The position numbers and the translations under genes were made by a program. The notes below the pieces were generated by a model, which saw only the letters and a list, made by a program, of their open reading frames with translations, was not told the DNA's origin and searched no databases. Shown here piece after piece: positions 5,729 through 6,163 of a stretch of 6,163 bases of DNA (positions are counted from its first letter, which is position 1; the number at the start of each line of letters is the position of its first letter). Source of the DNA: Promethearchaeota archaeon (GTDB lineage Archaea; Asgardarchaeota; Lokiarchaeia; Sigynarchaeales; SOKP01); NCBI GenBank assembly GCA_030620005.1, contig JAUXAJ010000291.1:1-6163 (forward strand), in the 5' to 3' direction.

Positions 5729-6163
5729 AACTCCGTTTAGGTTACAATGCGAATATTTAATTAATCCTATAGGGATAGGAACCCTGATGCCGCGCTTTTC
5801 TTGGCTTTTAGAGCACGATGATCGAGGTCAGAAACAATCAGCGTTTCAAATTATCATTTCCTCCGAATCAACACTTTCTCAATCAGAAACGGGAGATATA
5901 TGGGACAGTCGAAAAATAATTTCAAATTCTTCCATTAATATTCCTTTTGAAGGTAAGGCCCTTAATAGTGGTAGTATTTATTATTGGCGCGTGAAATGGT
6001 GGGACAGAAATGACGAAGAAAGCGATTATAGCAACATTGCTATTTTTGAAACAGGACTCATTGAAGATTCCGATTGGAAAGCAAAGTGGATAACTAGACA
6101 AGAATTTACAGATAAAAAGGAAAAAAAAAAATTTCAATATAGGTCAGGAGCAAGACATTTTCA
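5712..6163 (+). CDS. Alpha-L-rhamnosidase (GH78 family), N-terminal part (3' partial)
   Basis: The frame is open from the ATG at 5712 to the right edge (150 full codons). The N-terminus carries the hallmark of bacterial-type rhamnosidases: LQCEYLINPIGIGTLMPRFSW (residues 11-31), then EHDDRGQKQSAFQIIISS (34-51), GDIWDSRK, the segment YYWRVKWWDR, and SDWKAKWI ending at residue 127, just before the next beta-sandwich domain. In this family these residues form the accessory N-terminal Bac_rhamnosid_N-type region. The catalytic (alpha/alpha)6 barrel with its acidic residues lies beyond the window and cannot be checked. The enzyme cleaves terminal alpha-L-rhamnose from glycans or glycosides. No signal peptide precedes the domain, so the protein would act in the cytosol on imported sugars. 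A second ATG at 5721 is an alternative start; GGAAAG at 5706-5711 lies at a suitable distance for it. The family is mostly bacterial, so transfer into an archaeon is likely. Confidence 0.9.
   Translation, partial: MKKMVKTPFRLQCEYLINPIGIGTLMPRFSWLLEHDDRGQKQSAFQIIISSESTLSQSETGDIWDSRKIISNSSINIPFEGKALNSGSIYYWRVKWWDRNDEESDYSNIAIFETGLIEDSDWKAKWITRQEFTDKKEKKKFQYRSGARHF

Noticed and set aside
5922..6137. 71-codon minus-strand ORF rich in Phe
   Set aside because: It is the shadow of the rhamnosidase N-terminus, whose family signature is unmistakable on the plus strand.

Overview
This is a low-GC (roughly one third G+C), loosely packed stretch that most resembles an Asgard archaeon of the Lokiarchaeia type. 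That placement is inferred from gene content, with no marker gene to prove it. The supporting features are a large coiled-coil protein with a TrmB/PLD-like C-terminal sensing domain, a stand-alone Lrp/AsnC-type RAM domain, a geranylgeranyl-reductase-family flavoprotein, a seven-helix membrane protein with a cytosolic RING-like four-CxxC tail, and T-rich gene ends with TATA-like elements and mostly no Shine-Dalgarno sequences.

Layout from left to right: (1) Positions 2-1771, plus strand: the 3' part of a long coiled-coil gene. It is open to the left edge and contains two nearly identical tandem copies of a ~79-81-codon unit. (2) Positions 1848-2102, minus strand: a small RAM-domain ORF, convergent with the coiled-coil gene and divergent from the next. 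(3) Positions 2210-2638, plus: a GNAT acetyltransferase. (4) Positions 2769-4013, plus: an FAD-dependent geranylgeranyl-reductase-like oxidoreductase. (5) A 447-bp gap (4014-4460) holding a T10 tract, a perfect 18-bp palindrome, a good TATA-like box and, on the minus strand, a near-consensus Shine-Dalgarno sequence before an 11-residue ORF. (6) Positions 4461-5543, plus: a 7TM protein with a RING-like tail. (7) Position 5712 to the right edge, plus: the N-terminus of a GH78-type alpha-L-rhamnosidase.

The genes do not form an obvious operon. Spacings are 76-447 bp and functions differ: sensing/regulation (coiled coil, RAM), small-molecule acetylation, isoprenoid or other redox chemistry, a membrane-anchored zinc domain, and sugar degradation. 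The items most worth a second look are the 7TM/RING-like fusion, the recent in-frame repeat duplication in the coiled-coil gene, the replacement of the usual GGR cysteine by arginine, and the strong minus-strand ribosome-binding site in the largest gap.
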